Made by a program: the position numbers and the translations under genes. Below are positions 43,624 to 53,738 of a stretch of 64,000 bases of DNA, piece by piece. A model generated the notes under the pieces. That model had not been told where the DNA came from, did not search any database, and was given only the letters and a program-made list of their open reading frames with translations. Positions within the stretch are counted from its first letter, which is position 1, and every line of letters starts with the position of its first letter. The stretch is from Leptolyngbya sp. NIES-2104. Its GTDB lineage: Bacteria > Cyanobacteriota > Cyanobacteriia > Leptolyngbyales > Leptolyngbyaceae. The stretch is taken from contig NZ_BBWW01000001.1 in the NCBI RefSeq assembly GCF_001485215.1, positions 2,604,001 through 2,668,000 of the forward strand. Reading direction: 5' to 3'.

Positions 43624-45300
43624 ATGAGAAAAGGAAGCGATATCCTGGGCAAAAGCATTACTGCCTTTGATACTGGAAAGCGAGTTGCAAGAGTTCAAGA
43701 TTTAATTTTTGATCAAGATACCAATCAGTTATTGGGTGTTCTCGTCGAAGAAGCGGGATTATTCCACTCAGCAAAAGTCATTCCGTTGAATGCGATTTCT
43801 GCATTTGGAACCGATACTTTGATTATTTCGAGCCGTGACACGATCATTTCTGCAAAACATGACGATCGCATTAATCAAGTGCTCGATCGTAACCTCACGC
43901 TCAAAGGCACTCGGATTGTCACAACAGATGGACGCTATCTCGGTTCAGTCGTCGATCTCTTCTTTGACGAGCAAACGGGCATGATCGAAGGCTACGAAGC
44001 TTCGGGTGGAATTTTTGCCGATGCTTACTCTGGTCGATCGTTCATTCCTGCACCGCACACGCTCCGAATCGGTGAAGATGCAACGTTCGTGCCGCCTGAA
44101 ACCGCTGATCTGATGGAAGAGCAAGTCGGTGGAATTCGTGGAGCCGTCCAAACCGCATCGACTCGGATTCAAGAAAATTCAGAAGTTGCAGGTCAGAAAC
44201 TTCAATCCGCTGCCCAATCCACAAACGAGCAAATTCAGCGGAGTACAGAGGCCGCACATGCGAAATTGCAGGAAGCTTCTAACGGTTTCGAGAATGGAAC
44301 TCGTCATGCAACTGCAACGATGACCAATCAGTTTGTTGACCCCGATGAACAGTTCGCTTACGTGATTGGCAAACCCGTCGATCGAGATATTTTTACCAAT
44401 GATGGTCAACTCCTGATCGGCAAAGACCAAGTCGTGACTTTGACCGTTGCGGAAGCGGCTCGATATGCAGACGAACTCGAATCGCTGTATTGTGCTACAG
44501 GTGGAAGTCTGACCGCTCCAATCAATCGTCAATCTCAAGATTTTGGTGATAACTCCGCTGCCCTGCGCGACCGGGTTCAAACTGGATTCCAAGATGTCAG
44601 CGCTCAAGTCAGCACTGGATTTCAGAGTCTCACCCAACGCGCCAACGAAACCTTCTCAAATCTCACCGCTCGGCTCGGAGTCGAACAAGCAAAAGGACGA
44701 CGATCGGATCGCCTGATTCGTTCTGACAACGGTTCGATCATTACAGCTCCCGGTCAAATCGTTAGCGATATCGTCATCGATCGAGCAAAAGCCGCAAATC
44801 GTGAAGCGGAATTATTAGATGCAGTTGGTTTGCACCCGACCGAAGCCGTTCGCGGAACCACAAACGATTCGCTGGCAGTAGTTCGCACTCGATTCCAAAG
44901 CCAAAGTTCGATCGCTCGTAACCGTTTCGAGCAAGAAGCCTCAGTCTTCCAGCAAGAAGCTTCGATCGCTCGTGAAAATGCGAAAACCCTTTGGCATGAC
45001 CTGAAAGGGAAATTCGAGGATTACCGAGGTCAAAGCGCTGAGGCAATCCACCGCAACCGAGTCGAAAATGCTCTGGGTCGTCCGGTGAATCGGGTGATTC
45101 TCGATCGACAAGATAATGTCATCCTCAACGTCGGTGAAATCATTACGCATCGTGCGATCGAGCAAGCTGAATCGGCTGGTGTCATCAACATTCTCTTGAG
45201 TTCGGTCTACAGCAAAGAACCAACGATTCGAGAGGAAGAACTCCGCGCCCCCGAACCCGGAATGGCATCGTTAGAACAAGAACACGCTACCCACAACTAA
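43624..45300 (+). CDS. Multi-PRC-barrel domain protein
   Basis: A 558-residue protein starting [30 protein letters not shown], the typical PRC-barrel entry; a second barrel follows ([35 protein letters not shown], about 97-140). Further units with the GKPV-x-R-x(4-6)-G-x-LI-GKDQ pattern occur near 245 and at the C-terminus ([26 protein letters not shown]). Between them lie Gln/Ser/Ala-rich amphipathic helices. PRC barrels are small protein- or RNA-interaction folds. Ribosome-binding site AAGAGGA. Terminator downstream. Confidence 0.85.
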   Translation: MRKGSDILGKSITAFDTGKRVARVQDLIFDQDTNQLLGVLVEEAGLFHSAKVIPLNAISAFGTDTLIISSRDTIISAKHDDRINQVLDRNLTLKGTRIVTTDGRYLGSVVDLFFDEQTGMIEGYEASGGIFADAYSGRSFIPAPHTLRIGEDATFVPPETADLMEEQVGGIRGAVQTASTRIQENSEVAGQKLQSAAQSTNEQIQRSTEAAHAKLQEASNGFENGTRHATATMTNQFVDPDEQFAYVIGKPVDRDIFTNDGQLLIGKDQVVTLTVAEAARYADELESLYCATGGSLTAPINRQSQDFGDNSAALRDRVQTGFQDVSAQVSTGFQSLTQRANETFSNLTARLGVEQAKGRRSDRLIRSDNGSIITAPGQIVSDIVIDRAKAANREAELLDAVGLHPTEAVRGTTNDSLAVVRTRFQSQSSIARNRFEQEASVFQQEASIARENAKTLWHDLKGKFEDYRGQSAEAIHRNRVENALGRPVNRVILDRQDNVILNVGEIITHRAIEQAESAGVINILLSSVYSKEPTIREEELRAPEPGMASLEQEHATHN

Positions 45301-45325
45301 TTCCTTCGATCGCCATTTCACCTAT

Positions 45326-45364
45326 AAAAAATCTCCGATTTCACTTACGAAACCGGAGATTTTT
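45326..45364. terminator. Bidirectional rho-independent terminator
   Basis: AAAAAATCTCCG and CGGAGATTTTT arms with a long loop between the convergent PRC-barrel and rpsF genes; T-runs on both strands. Confidence 0.85.
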
Positions 45365-45375
45365 CAGATCAAATC

Positions 45376-45693
45376 CTAAGCCTCTTCAGCCTCTTCAGCC
45401 TTCGGCTCGTCCTGCTTCACTGTCAAATACCGAATCACTTCGCTACTCAACCGCATCGCCCGCTCCATCGGTGCAATCTGGCTGCCATCCGCCTTGAAAT
45501 TCATCTGCACGTAAATCCCTTCACGTTGCCGATCGATCTCATAAGCCAACCGCCGCTTACCCCGATGCTGAGTCTCTAGAATCTCTGCACCGTTTTCTTT
45601 CAGGATCGATTGATACTTCTCGATCGCACCATCCACCGCTTCGTCCCCGATGTCAGGACGCAAAATATACATCGTTTCGTACAACTGACTCAT
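45376..45693 (-). CDS. rpsF: 30S ribosomal protein S6
   Basis: A 105-residue ribosomal protein: [46 protein letters not shown] and [15 protein letters not shown] are S6 signatures, with an acidic Glu/Ala tail (KAEEAEEA). It binds S18 and the central domain of 16S rRNA. It is not followed by rpsR or ssb here, which is usual in cyanobacteria. Bidirectional terminator shared with the convergent gene. Confidence 0.96.
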   Translation of the reverse strand: MSQLYETMYILRPDIGDEAVDGAIEKYQSILKENGAEILETQHRGKRRLAYEIDRQREGIYVQMNFKADGSQIAPMERAMRLSSEVIRYLTVKQDEPKAEEAEEA

Positions 45694-45887
45694 CCAAACA
45701 AACTCCTTACGGACTAAATGGCTCTTTCGATTTATTTTGATCTCCCGAAATCCAGCAAATCACACTTGATTTAGACAAGGAAACCCCAATAATGAAAGGG
45801 CAAGGAATTACAATTCTATACCATCCTGTGAATCCGTCGCCCTCAATCTAACCCGGTCTATCTCAAACCTCTGATTTGGTTATTCTT

Positions 45888-46679
45888 ATGGCACAGCGTT
45901 ATGTTCGCGTTCAAACTCCCGATGGCAAAATCCACTATGGATTGCTACAAATCGATCGCACCGTTCAGGTTTTGGACGCTCCCCCCTGGCTAAAAGGACA
46001 ACCCACCGATCAGCGATTAAGCCAATATCAACTCCTCGCCCCCTGCGCCCCCTCAAAAATCATCGCAGTCGGCAAAAATTACGCCAATCACGCCGCCGAA
46101 ATGGGAACGCCCCTTCCAGAAGAGCCGCTTCTGTTCCTCAAACCACCGACGACGATCATTCCAATGGAATGTGAAATTCTCTATCCACCGCAGTCTCAGC
46201 GCGTCGATTACGAAGGCGAATTAGCGCTCATTATGGGCGATCGCGTCAAAGATTGCCCACCCCAAGAAGCCCACAGCAAAATTTGGGGTTATACGATCGC
46301 GAATGATGTCACTGCCCGCGATTTGCAAAAAAAAGATGGACAGTGGACGCGAGCCAAAGGCTTCGATACGTTCTGCCCATTAGGTCCTTGGATTGTGCGC
46401 GAAATCAGTCCTGATGCCCGAATTCAAACGTTTCTCAACGATGTTTCGGTACAATCCGCCTCGATCGGGGACATGGTATTTCTGCCCCATGTGCTCGTGT
46501 CTTATATCAGTCAAGTGATGACGCTACTTCCAGGCGATGTGATTCTGACGGGTACCCCAGAAGGAGTCGGAGGAATGCAGGCAGGCGATCGCGTCCGGGT
46601 CGAAATCGAAGGCATCGGATTTCTCGAAAACACCGTCAGAATGAAAATTCCAACTCGCCAAACCCAGCTTCAGGATTAA
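45888..46679 (+). CDS. Fumarylacetoacetate hydrolase-family protein
   Basis: A 263-residue FAH-fold enzyme: KIIAVGKNYANHAAEMG, LLFLKPPTTII, VDYEGELALIMG (metal-binding Glu pair), WGYTIANDVTARDLQKKDGQWTRAKGFDTFCPLGPWI and TPEGVGGMQAGDRV are family hallmarks. Members act as 2-hydroxyhepta-2,4-diene isomerases, acylpyruvases or oxaloacetate tautomerases; which one applies cannot be read here. Start at 45888 (MAQRYVRVQ). Stop shared in TTAA with the convergent Tic20-family gene. Confidence 0.9.
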   Translation: MAQRYVRVQTPDGKIHYGLLQIDRTVQVLDAPPWLKGQPTDQRLSQYQLLAPCAPSKIIAVGKNYANHAAEMGTPLPEEPLLFLKPPTTIIPMECEILYPPQSQRVDYEGELALIMGDRVKDCPPQEAHSKIWGYTIANDVTARDLQKKDGQWTRAKGFDTFCPLGPWIVREISPDARIQTFLNDVSVQSASIGDMVFLPHVLVSYISQVMTLLPGDVILTGTPEGVGGMQAGDRVRVEIEGIGFLENTVRMKIPTRQTQLQD

Positions 46680-47164
46680 CGCACCTGCATGTAGACCGCA
46701 TCCGAAATCGTCGGAATTTCCGCATAGCGTCCGAGTGCAGTTTGCACGATCGAATATCCCACCGCTGCGATCGTGCCGAGGAACACGGCATTAAACAGCG
46801 TTTGGGTCAGCAGTCCTGCACCAAACACGGGAGCCAGCGCATACTGCCAAATAATGCTGATCAGGCTCAGAACAATGCCAAACAAAATAGCCTGCATCGT
46901 ATTAAAGCGAATAAAGTGAGCCACATTCTCGTTTCTCACGACCAGCAAGAACAAGGCAAAAAAGACAATCAGCGGAATGAATCCGGTATAAATCGACAAT
47001 AACGGTGAGAGCGGTGCTTCTACTATCTGCACAAGTGGGCTAATAAACGAATTGGTCAGTACCAAGATTCGTCCGACAAAGCCCACGACATCCAAGAGCG
47101 GCAGAAGATACACCAGAGAAGCAAAAATGCGATCGGACACCGTTGTTGATCCGCGCCACGTCAT
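46676..47164 (-). CDS. Tic20-family membrane protein
   Basis: A 162-residue protein with four hydrophobic helices: SDRIFASLVYLLPLLDVVGFVG, PLLSIYTGFIPLIVFFALFLLVV, FIRFNTMQAILFGIVLSLI and LFNAVFLGTIAAVGYSIVQTAL. FIRFN-x-MQAIL is characteristic of Tic20, whose plant homologue belongs to the chloroplast inner-envelope import channel. In cyanobacteria its role is unknown. Confidence 0.9.
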   Translation of the reverse strand: MTWRGSTTVSDRIFASLVYLLPLLDVVGFVGRILVLTNSFISPLVQIVEAPLSPLLSIYTGFIPLIVFFALFLLVVRNENVAHFIRFNTMQAILFGIVLSLISIIWQYALAPVFGAGLLTQTLFNAVFLGTIAAVGYSIVQTALGRYAEIPTISDAVYMQVR

Positions 47165-47238
47165 AACTCGATTCTCCCAAATCCACGTAAAGAGATAAGC
47201 CCAGAATAACGTATTGGACGCGGAAGGGGCGAATCACA

Positions 47239-47436
47239 CTATTCAATATTGGCGATTCTAAACCCCATCTGACATTCAAACTGCACAGGCACCTTTTCGC
47301 CCAATTGACTAATTGCCTGTCCGCAACGCAGTTGTCCCTGTCGCCACCGAGGTTGTCCGCTTTGGTCTGCCATCAAGCACCCTTGACACACTTGCTGGAC
47401 TGAAAGGAGTCGATCGCCCGCCAGAACGACTAACAT
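47239..47436 (-). CDS. Small four-cysteine protein
   Basis: A 65-residue protein starting MLVVLAGDRLLSVQQVCQGC. Four Cys (VCQGCL, LRCGQ, FECQMG) are spaced C-x2-C...C...C, consistent with a zinc ribbon or knuckle. The ATG at 47436 has a perfect GGAGG four bases upstream, which decides the start over an in-frame ATG at 47460. The C-terminus MGFRIANIE looks conserved in type. Family not named. Confidence 0.7.
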   Translation of the reverse strand: MLVVLAGDRLLSVQQVCQGCLMADQSGQPRWRQGQLRCGQAISQLGEKVPVQFECQMGFRIANIE

Positions 47437-47514
47437 CGCGCCTCCAAAATTCTGACTCAATCACAACTTACAGCAAAATGATTCACCCAAAAATTCCCTA
47501 ACCTAATTCTAGAG

Positions 47515-47541
47515 CAGGTTTCTAAAAATCAAAGAAACCTG
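47515..47541. other. Stem-loop after HD-GYP gene
   Basis: Nine-base arms CAGGTTTCT and AGAAACCTG with a nine-base loop, 10 bases beyond the minus-strand stop at 47551. No T-run, so termination is uncertain. Confidence 0.5.
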
Positions 47542-47550
47542 TGATACAGC

Positions 47551-48624
47551 TTAGACTCGATTTGCAGTTTTGATATATTTCTGAAACCAAATCCCTTCGC
47601 TGTTCGCTTTCATCTCAACAGCGTGAATAAATCGACCAAATTCTTTAATCAACTCTGGGTTCCGCCAGCCCTGTTTCATCTCTTGAGCAATAATTCTCAG
47701 CGCTTCTTCAGGTGGGAACGGTTTTTTATAGGGACGCTCACTCCTTAGAGCATCGTAAATATCGATAATCTGAAACACTTGTGCTAGAAACGGAATACGA
47801 TCGCCTTCTAATCCGTCCGGATATCCAGACCCATCCCACCGCTCATGATGATGCCGAATAATCGGGACAACTCCCCGCATCGTCCTCAACGGCTGACAAA
47901 TCTTTTCGCCAATCAGCACATGCTGTTTCATGATTTGGAATTCTTCGGCGGTGAGTCTGCCTTTTTTCAGCAGCACATGGTCTGGAATTCCGACTTTGCC
48001 AATATCGTGCAGGTAGCCACCCCACATCAGATCCCGAATTTGCGATCGCGTTAATCCTAAAAATTCTCCGAATGCTTTCCCCCGCATCACTAGCCGTTCA
48101 CAGTGATCCCCGGTATTCGGATCGCGACTTTCAACGGTTCGCGCAATCGAAAACAAAACCTTTTCCGCGTGGTCTAGATCTTCATTCAGTCGCTTTTGTC
48201 GAATCAGCGATCGGACTCGTGCCGAAAGTTCAAGTTGATCAAAAGGCTTGGTGAGAAAATCATCGCCGCCTGCTTCAATTCCACGTAAGCGCGATCGTCG
48301 ATCGTCAAGCGCTGTAATAAAAACAACTGGAGTGAGGCGCGTCAGTTCATCTTCTTTGAGGCGGCGACAGACTTCGTAGCCATCCATTCCGGGCATCATC
48401 ACATCGAGCAAGATTAGATCGGGGTTCGTCTCTTGTAATTGAGACAGGGCGGCAACACCACTTTCTGCTTCGATTACATCATACCCTTCGACTGATAGCA
48501 AAGCTACAGCCGTCATTCGACTGGATGGATGGTCATCCACGACTAATATTCTGGGTCGCTCCAAGCCGAGATCATTCACAAAGAGATCGCCTAAGTCACT
48601 GAACAATACGGGAAACAGAGCCAT
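47551..48624 (-). CDS. Response regulator with HD-GYP domain
   Basis: A 357-residue protein. Receiver domain about residues 22-140: RILVVDDHPSS, phosphoacceptor Asp in LILLDVMMPGMDGYE, and the FLTKPF lysine. The HD-GYP domain (about 160-345) has HDIGKVGIPDHVLLKKG and HHERWDGSGYPDGLEGDRIP, the motifs of c-di-GMP phosphodiesterases of the RpfG type. It probably lowers c-di-GMP on phosphorylation. No sensor kinase is adjacent. The first 20 residues precede the usual receiver start. Confidence 0.93.
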   Translation of the reverse strand: MALFPVLFSDLGDLFVNDLGLERPRILVVDDHPSSRMTAVALLSVEGYDVIEAESGVAALSQLQETNPDLILLDVMMPGMDGYEVCRRLKEDELTRLTPVVFITALDDRRSRLRGIEAGGDDFLTKPFDQLELSARVRSLIRQKRLNEDLDHAEKVLFSIARTVESRDPNTGDHCERLVMRGKAFGEFLGLTRSQIRDLMWGGYLHDIGKVGIPDHVLLKKGRLTAEEFQIMKQHVLIGEKICQPLRTMRGVVPIIRHHHERWDGSGYPDGLEGDRIPFLAQVFQIIDIYDALRSERPYKKPFPPEEALRIIAQEMKQGWRNPELIKEFGRFIHAVEMKANSEGIWFQKYIKTANRV

Positions 48625-48757
48625 TGCAGACCTTGCAAGTGGATTGCTCTTTTCTCAGTATGGGCAAAGCGAGTCTCGAAACAATCAGGTGTTCTACGGA
48701 GAATAAGTCTTTCGATTTGCCAGCTTCAGTCGGCGGGGGGATGCAGCAAAGGGTTGA

Positions 48758-51427
48758 TTACTCAACGCTCTCATTGACGGGGAAGCGATCGAGCAGTTGA
48801 ATGGCTCGAATTGCATTGGTCCGAAGTGCTTCCCTAACATGTGGCATGTGCGGAATTTGAGACAGTAGATCCAACGTGCGACGCAGAATTCTCACAACGT
48901 CGCCTTCATCCAAGCTCGTATTGCTGCACAGTTCTCCCCAGTCAGCACCCAGTGCCCACTGTTCGACGATGCCAACTAATTCATCTTCGAGCCAGACGGG
49001 AAGCGCGACTTGATAACGGCGCTGGAGTTGAAACAGTTGACGGCGGATGCTGCGAAGCCCTCCAAGCGCCTCGAGAACCGGATCGGAGACATCGTAGCGT
49101 ATCCACGTATCAGGGCGAGAAACTTCAGTTACCAAAGCAGCACAGGCAGCCGCGAAATGATGCGGGTCAAGCGGATCGAGTTCACCGGACATCAGCGCCA
49201 GACCGATCCAAAGTTCGTTATCGCCGCGAATCGCTGCGGTGGATTCTCCTAACGCGGTTGGGGTCAAATCATCGAGACAGCCGAATCGCCGGAGAATTTC
49301 GATCAGCGCGACGAATTCGTCCCAGTGACGCTGCGTTTTTTCATCGAGTTTCGCTTGACGATCGCTAATTTCTTCTCTTAATGTCTCGATCCGACGTTGG
49401 CGTTTGAGGGTTTGAGGACGGTTGCCCCATTCATGCACTGGATGCGCTTCCATCTGTGCCAAAACTGCATTCGTTCGCTGCTGTTGGGCGTAAACTTCTG
49501 GAGCCTCATCGGGTAATCCGGGCGGATCGGGAATCAATTGTGCGATCGCGACGCTGTCTTCGCTGCCTCTACGAGCTTGTCCCGGTCGAAACACCAGTTC
49601 AGCCGGAGGAGTAAGACTGTCTACATCTTGTAATCGAGGAATTTCACCGCGCAAAGCCGCGACATCTGAAACCGATGCTACATACCAACGATTGTTTTGT
49701 CCTAGACAAATCAAATACGGAAACTGACCAGAGCCAGGAACTTTCGTGACTAAAACGGCGGAAATCGTTTCGGAGCCGTCACCTTTAAGAGACAGAATTG
49801 TACCTGCAACTGCGAATTGAAGCGCGATCGCTCTTTCACTCGTCTGCATTTCATCGGCTTGATTTTGCAACGTTTTTAATAGCCGTTTCTCCTCTTTAAG
49901 TCGGTCTTGCAGCTTTTCGTATTGGGCTAACAGCTTCCAATCGACATCAGACACGATCGATTCGAGTTGTTTGAGTTCGAGTTTGCAGCGTTCGAGTTCT
50001 TGCTGTTGAGGTTTGAGATACAGCGTCGAAAGATATTGCCCGAAACTGCGTTCGATTAAGGCGCGGACTTGTTCGATCGAATGAGTTTGCAGCAGGTTCA
50101 AAACCATGCCGTAACTCGGAGTAAATTGGCTCACCAGCGGATCGGCTCCAGAAGTTGCAAGATATGCCGCTTCTTTCGCGCCCTCGAATGGAGTTTGAAC
50201 CGTGACTACATAGCCGCGATCGTCCATTCCGCGTCGTCCTGCCCGTCCTGACATTTGCAGAAATTCAGACGGATTCAATAAACGATGTCCGGCATCAGTC
50301 CGCTTAGAAAGGCTCGAAACAACAGTCGTTCGGGCAGGCATATTAATCCCTGCTGCTAGCGTTTCAGTCGCGAATACAACTTTGATTAAACCTTCTTGGA
50401 AAAGTTCTTCGACTAATCCTTTCCAAGCGGGAAGAATTCCGGCGTGATGGGCTGCAACGCCACGATACAGGGGTTCGACTTGTCCAGCGCGTCCGGCTTC
50501 GGGATTACGATCGAGAAACGCATCAATTCGCTCTTTCAGTTGTGCTGCTTCGGTTTCATTCACTAGCGTCAAGTTCGCTAATTCTGTGACCGCTTTATCA
50601 CAGCCGCGCCGACTGAAGATAAAGTAAATCGCGGGCAACATATCTTTCGCTGCCAGTTGGCTCACGACAAACGGCAGGCTGGGACATTCTGGGCGAGGTG
50701 CGCCTCGTTGATTGGCTCCTCTGGGGCGGTATTGACTGCGTTTCGGCTTGAGACGGGAACTCAATCGGCTCCCTGTTTCGTCGAGTAGCGGAAAGAGTCC
50801 CTTCGTATTGCAGAAAGAGAATTGCAGCGGAACCGGGCGGAAATCAGAATAAATTAGCTCAGTCGGTCCGTGAACTTGAGCGATCCAATCTGTCAGTTGG
50901 TCGCTATTTGCCACCGTCGCAGACAGGGCGACAAGTTGAACTTCTGAAGGGCAGTAAATAATCGACTCTTCCCAGACGGTGCCGCGTTGTCGATCGTTCA
51001 TGTAGTGACATTCATCGAGCACGACCGCTTCAACTCCAGCGAGAGAAGTTCCAACTTCCCCGATCGGTGTTCCGTAGAGCATGTTTCGGAAGATCTCAGT
51101 CGTCATCACCAAGATTGGGGCATCCCGGTTAATCGAAACATCTCCAGTGAGTAGCCCCACGTTCTCGGCTCCGAACTGATCGCGAAAATCTCGTAACTTC
51201 TGATTAGAAAGGGCTTTGAGCGGGGTGGTATAGAACACGCGACGATCGGCAGCCAGCGCTCGATGAATCGCATACTCCCCGATCAGCGTTTTACCCGAAC
51301 CAGTGGGAGCACAAACAACGACGGATTTTCCAGCTTCCAGTGCAGCGATCGCGCTGAGTTGAAATTCATCCAATTCAAACGGGTAAAGCTGAGCAAGATC
51401 GACTCTGGAAGAGGAAATATTCACCAC
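48758..51427 (-). CDS. Ski2/Mtr4-like DExH RNA helicase
   Basis: An 889-residue superfamily-2 helicase: CAPTGSGKT (motif I, about residue 38), TTPLKALSNQK (Ia), VVLDECHYMND (DExH box as DECH), SATVAN (III), FATETLAAGINMPARTVV-type (V) and QMSGRAGRRGMD (VI). The C-terminal half has a coiled segment (about 455-520) and the DSHCT-like end DPLDPHHFAAACAALVTE. Cyanobacterial and plant ISE2 homologues are similar; it likely works in RNA processing or decay. The start is a GTG at 51427 with another GTG next. Confidence 0.92.
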   Translation of the reverse strand: MVNISSSRVDLAQLYPFELDEFQLSAIAALEAGKSVVVCAPTGSGKTLIGEYAIHRALAADRRVFYTTPLKALSNQKLRDFRDQFGAENVGLLTGDVSINRDAPILVMTTEIFRNMLYGTPIGEVGTSLAGVEAVVLDECHYMNDRQRGTVWEESIIYCPSEVQLVALSATVANSDQLTDWIAQVHGPTELIYSDFRPVPLQFSFCNTKGLFPLLDETGSRLSSRLKPKRSQYRPRGANQRGAPRPECPSLPFVVSQLAAKDMLPAIYFIFSRRGCDKAVTELANLTLVNETEAAQLKERIDAFLDRNPEAGRAGQVEPLYRGVAAHHAGILPAWKGLVEELFQEGLIKVVFATETLAAGINMPARTTVVSSLSKRTDAGHRLLNPSEFLQMSGRAGRRGMDDRGYVVTVQTPFEGAKEAAYLATSGADPLVSQFTPSYGMVLNLLQTHSIEQVRALIERSFGQYLSTLYLKPQQQELERCKLELKQLESIVSDVDWKLLAQYEKLQDRLKEEKRLLKTLQNQADEMQTSERAIALQFAVAGTILSLKGDGSETISAVLVTKVPGSGQFPYLICLGQNNRWYVASVSDVAALRGEIPRLQDVDSLTPPAELVFRPGQARRGSEDSVAIAQLIPDPPGLPDEAPEVYAQQQRTNAVLAQMEAHPVHEWGNRPQTLKRQRRIETLREEISDRQAKLDEKTQRHWDEFVALIEILRRFGCLDDLTPTALGESTAAIRGDNELWIGLALMSGELDPLDPHHFAAACAALVTEVSRPDTWIRYDVSDPVLEALGGLRSIRRQLFQLQRRYQVALPVWLEDELVGIVEQWALGADWGELCSNTSLDEGDVVRILRRTLDLLSQIPHMPHVREALRTNAIRAIQLLDRFPVNESVE

Positions 51428-51592
51428 AAGAAACGATAGCTAGTCGCTAAGTAAAGATTTCTTTATCCTAGCGCGATCTCGGTTGCACTATGCACTGGAT
51501 TGGCGAATCGAAAAAGTTCACTCGATCGCGTTTCGACATCTTGAAGTACAGTAAATTATTCTATGCTTTGGTCTGGGGTTCGGAGCGGGAAT

Positions 51593-52978
51593 ATGGCGGT
51601 AGAAAGCTCGATCGATGCAATGTGGTCTGATGTGCTTGACATTCTCAAGTTCAAGTTTAGTCCGCCAACCTTCGACACATGGGTCAAAAGTGCTGTGCCG
51701 GAGGAGTTAACCGAAACGTGCTTAATCCTACGAACAGCGAATCCATTTGCCAAAAATTGGATTCAGAAACACTATATGAAAACGGTTCAAGAAGCCGTTC
51801 ACAGCATTGTTGGGCGACCTGTAGAAGTACAGTTTCGATTCGTGCCGAGTGCTGAAAGCGACGAGACAGAATTGTTTTATCCATTTGTGGCGGAGAGTCC
51901 GACCTTGCCAGAGTTACCAATTCAAGCGCCTCGATCGAGCAGTTCCTCTGATCTCAATTCCAAGTATGTGTTCTCGCGTTTGGTCGTCGGTCCAAATAAC
52001 CGTATGGCACACGCGGCATCGCTGGCAGTCGCGGAATCTCCGGGGCGCGAGTTTAATCCATTATTTCTCTGTGGCGGTGTTGGACTCGGTAAAACTCATT
52101 TGATGCAGGCGATCGGACATTATCGATTGGAAATTTCCTCGGATGCGAAGATCCTCTATGTTTCGACTGAGAAATTTACCAATGATTTGATCACAGCGAT
52201 TCGCAAAGATGACTTGCAGAGTTTTCACGATCGCTATCGAGCCGCTGACGTGTTATTAGTCGATGACATTCAGTTCATCGAAGGGAAAGAATATACGCAA
52301 GAGGAATTTTTCCACACCTTCAACACGCTGCACGAAGCTGGAAAGCAGGTCGTGCTTGCTTCTGACCGTCCACCGAATCAGATTCCTAAATTACAAGAGC
52401 GTCTCTGTTCTCGTTTTTCAATGGGCTTAATTGCAGACATTCAGCCGCCGGATCTTGAGACTCGAATGGCGATTTTGCAGAAAAAAGCCGAGTACGAAAA
52501 TATGCGGCTTCCACGGGAAGTGATCGAATACATTGCATCTAGCTATACCTCGAACATTCGGGAATTAGAAGGAGCCTTGATTCGCGCCGTTGCGTATATT
52601 TCGATCTCCGGGCTATCGATGACCGTGGAAAATATTGCACCGATGCTCAATCCGCCCGTCGAGAAAGTTGAGGCATCTCCAGAAGTTGTCATCAATGCGG
52701 TTTCGGAAGCGTTCGGAGTCTCGATCGACGACCTCAAAGGCAATTCCCGCCGTCGAGAAATCAGCGTTGCTCGACAAGTTGGCATGTATTTAATGCGGCA
52801 TCACACGGAACTGAGCCTACCGAAAATTGGCGATGTGTTCGGTGGAAAAGATCACACTACGGTCATGTATAGCTGTGAAAAGATCGGACAGCTCAAAGAG
52901 AAAGATTCCAGCATGGCACAGACATTACGGCAGCTTGGGGATCGGATTAACCTCGCTAGTCAAGGGCGAAAATCATAA
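51593..52978 (+). CDS. dnaA: Chromosomal replication initiator DnaA
   Basis: A 461-residue initiator. Domain I is at the start ([30 protein letters not shown]), domain III holds GGVGLGKTH (Walker A), [10 protein letters not shown] (Walker B) and [19 protein letters not shown] (box VII region), and domain IV has the DnaA-box-binding helix [14 protein letters not shown]. The start at 51593 has GGAG seven bases upstream. No cluster of DnaA boxes is visible in the 165 bases before it or in the 90 after, and dnaN is not adjacent, so this is probably not the origin. Confidence 0.97.
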   Translation: MAVESSIDAMWSDVLDILKFKFSPPTFDTWVKSAVPEELTETCLILRTANPFAKNWIQKHYMKTVQEAVHSIVGRPVEVQFRFVPSAESDETELFYPFVAESPTLPELPIQAPRSSSSSDLNSKYVFSRLVVGPNNRMAHAASLAVAESPGREFNPLFLCGGVGLGKTHLMQAIGHYRLEISSDAKILYVSTEKFTNDLITAIRKDDLQSFHDRYRAADVLLVDDIQFIEGKEYTQEEFFHTFNTLHEAGKQVVLASDRPPNQIPKLQERLCSRFSMGLIADIQPPDLETRMAILQKKAEYENMRLPREVIEYIASSYTSNIRELEGALIRAVAYISISGLSMTVENIAPMLNPPVEKVEASPEVVINAVSEAFGVSIDDLKGNSRRREISVARQVGMYLMRHHTELSLPKIGDVFGGKDHTTVMYSCEKIGQLKEKDSSMAQTLRQLGDRINLASQGRKS

Positions 52979-53070
52979 CCTTGAGCCTGTTCATTATTCT
53001 GTTTGTGAACTGTCCATCACCCATGACAGATCGCCAAAAAGCCACTAGAGTGTAATGGCACAATCTCCCA

Positions 53071-53529
53071 GTGAATTCTTTTAAGGACGTGTCTGATATT
53101 TTGGCTCAGCTTAGCCACGGGCATTTGCTGATGGTAAATAGCCGTAGACGCAATGGACTCATTATCTACAAGCAATTTCATGCTGAGTTTGCAGGTCCGG
53201 GAGCTGCTGTAGGAAATTTTCTCGATCGAGACTGCAAAGGTGTTTTAGCGGTTGGAGATTTGTCGCTGGTTGATCCGAAAGCGCATGAGGATCGACAAAA
53301 GGCGTATTTGATTCGCCGTCAATGGGTGCGATTAACGCAGCAAATTACCGATAATGCTCAACCGCTGCAACGAGCGCAAATGATTCTCAATCAGTTTGAG
53401 AATTATTTTGGGGCGGACTTGGTGGCGCGATTACCGAGTGAGGCGTTTGCGCTGATGGTGGGAGTGTTGCCGCAAACGGTTGAGATTGTGCGGTATTGTC
53501 CGGATCATCCGGGGGTGAGGCGAGAGTAG
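53071..53529 (+). CDS. Conserved hypothetical protein, 152 residues
   Basis: A soluble protein opening with a GTG (53071) and reading MNSFKDVSDILAQLSHGHLLMVNS. The middle (HAEFAGPGAAVGNFLDRDCKGVLAVGDLSLVDPKAHEDRQKAYLIRRQWVRLT) and end have no recognised domain. An alternative GTG start lies at 53089 (AAGGA one base before is too close). It lies 92 bases after dnaA on the same strand; a MITE starts just after its stop. Function unknown. Confidence 0.6.
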   Translation: MNSFKDVSDILAQLSHGHLLMVNSRRRNGLIIYKQFHAEFAGPGAAVGNFLDRDCKGVLAVGDLSLVDPKAHEDRQKAYLIRRQWVRLTQQITDNAQPLQRAQMILNQFENYFGADLVARLPSEAFALMVGVLPQTVEIVRYCPDHPGVRRE

Positions 53530-53531
53530 TT

Positions 53532-53738
53532 TTGGGTGTTTGAAACGTGTAGAGGGTCTTTCCGCTTCGATTGCCTCACGCCCTGAAATGAATTTCGGGC
53601 TAACCGTGGAAAGTCTACTGAAGTAGACTCAGAGGCAGTTTCAGTCTCTTAGTCCTTTTCAAAGGACTTGCGCCGATTAGCCCGAAATTCCATTTCAGGG
53701 CGGGCGTTGCAATGAATGAACGCTTCTCAAACATCCTT
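53532..53738. mobile_element. MITE-like hairpin element, copy 4
   Basis: About 207 bp, left end partly degraded (GGGTGTTTGAAACG), right end CTTCTCAAACATCCTTC. The interior matches copy 2 closely, with arms CCCTGAAATGAATTTCGGG / CCCGAAATTCCATTTCAGGG and both inner hairpins. It fills the gap between the plus-strand gene ending at 53529 and the minus-strand gene ending at 53739. Confidence 0.85.

Noticed and set aside
51428..51592. Replication origin upstream of dnaA
   Set aside because: No cluster of TTATCCACA or TTTTCCACA boxes in this or the downstream gap, and dnaN is not next to dnaA.
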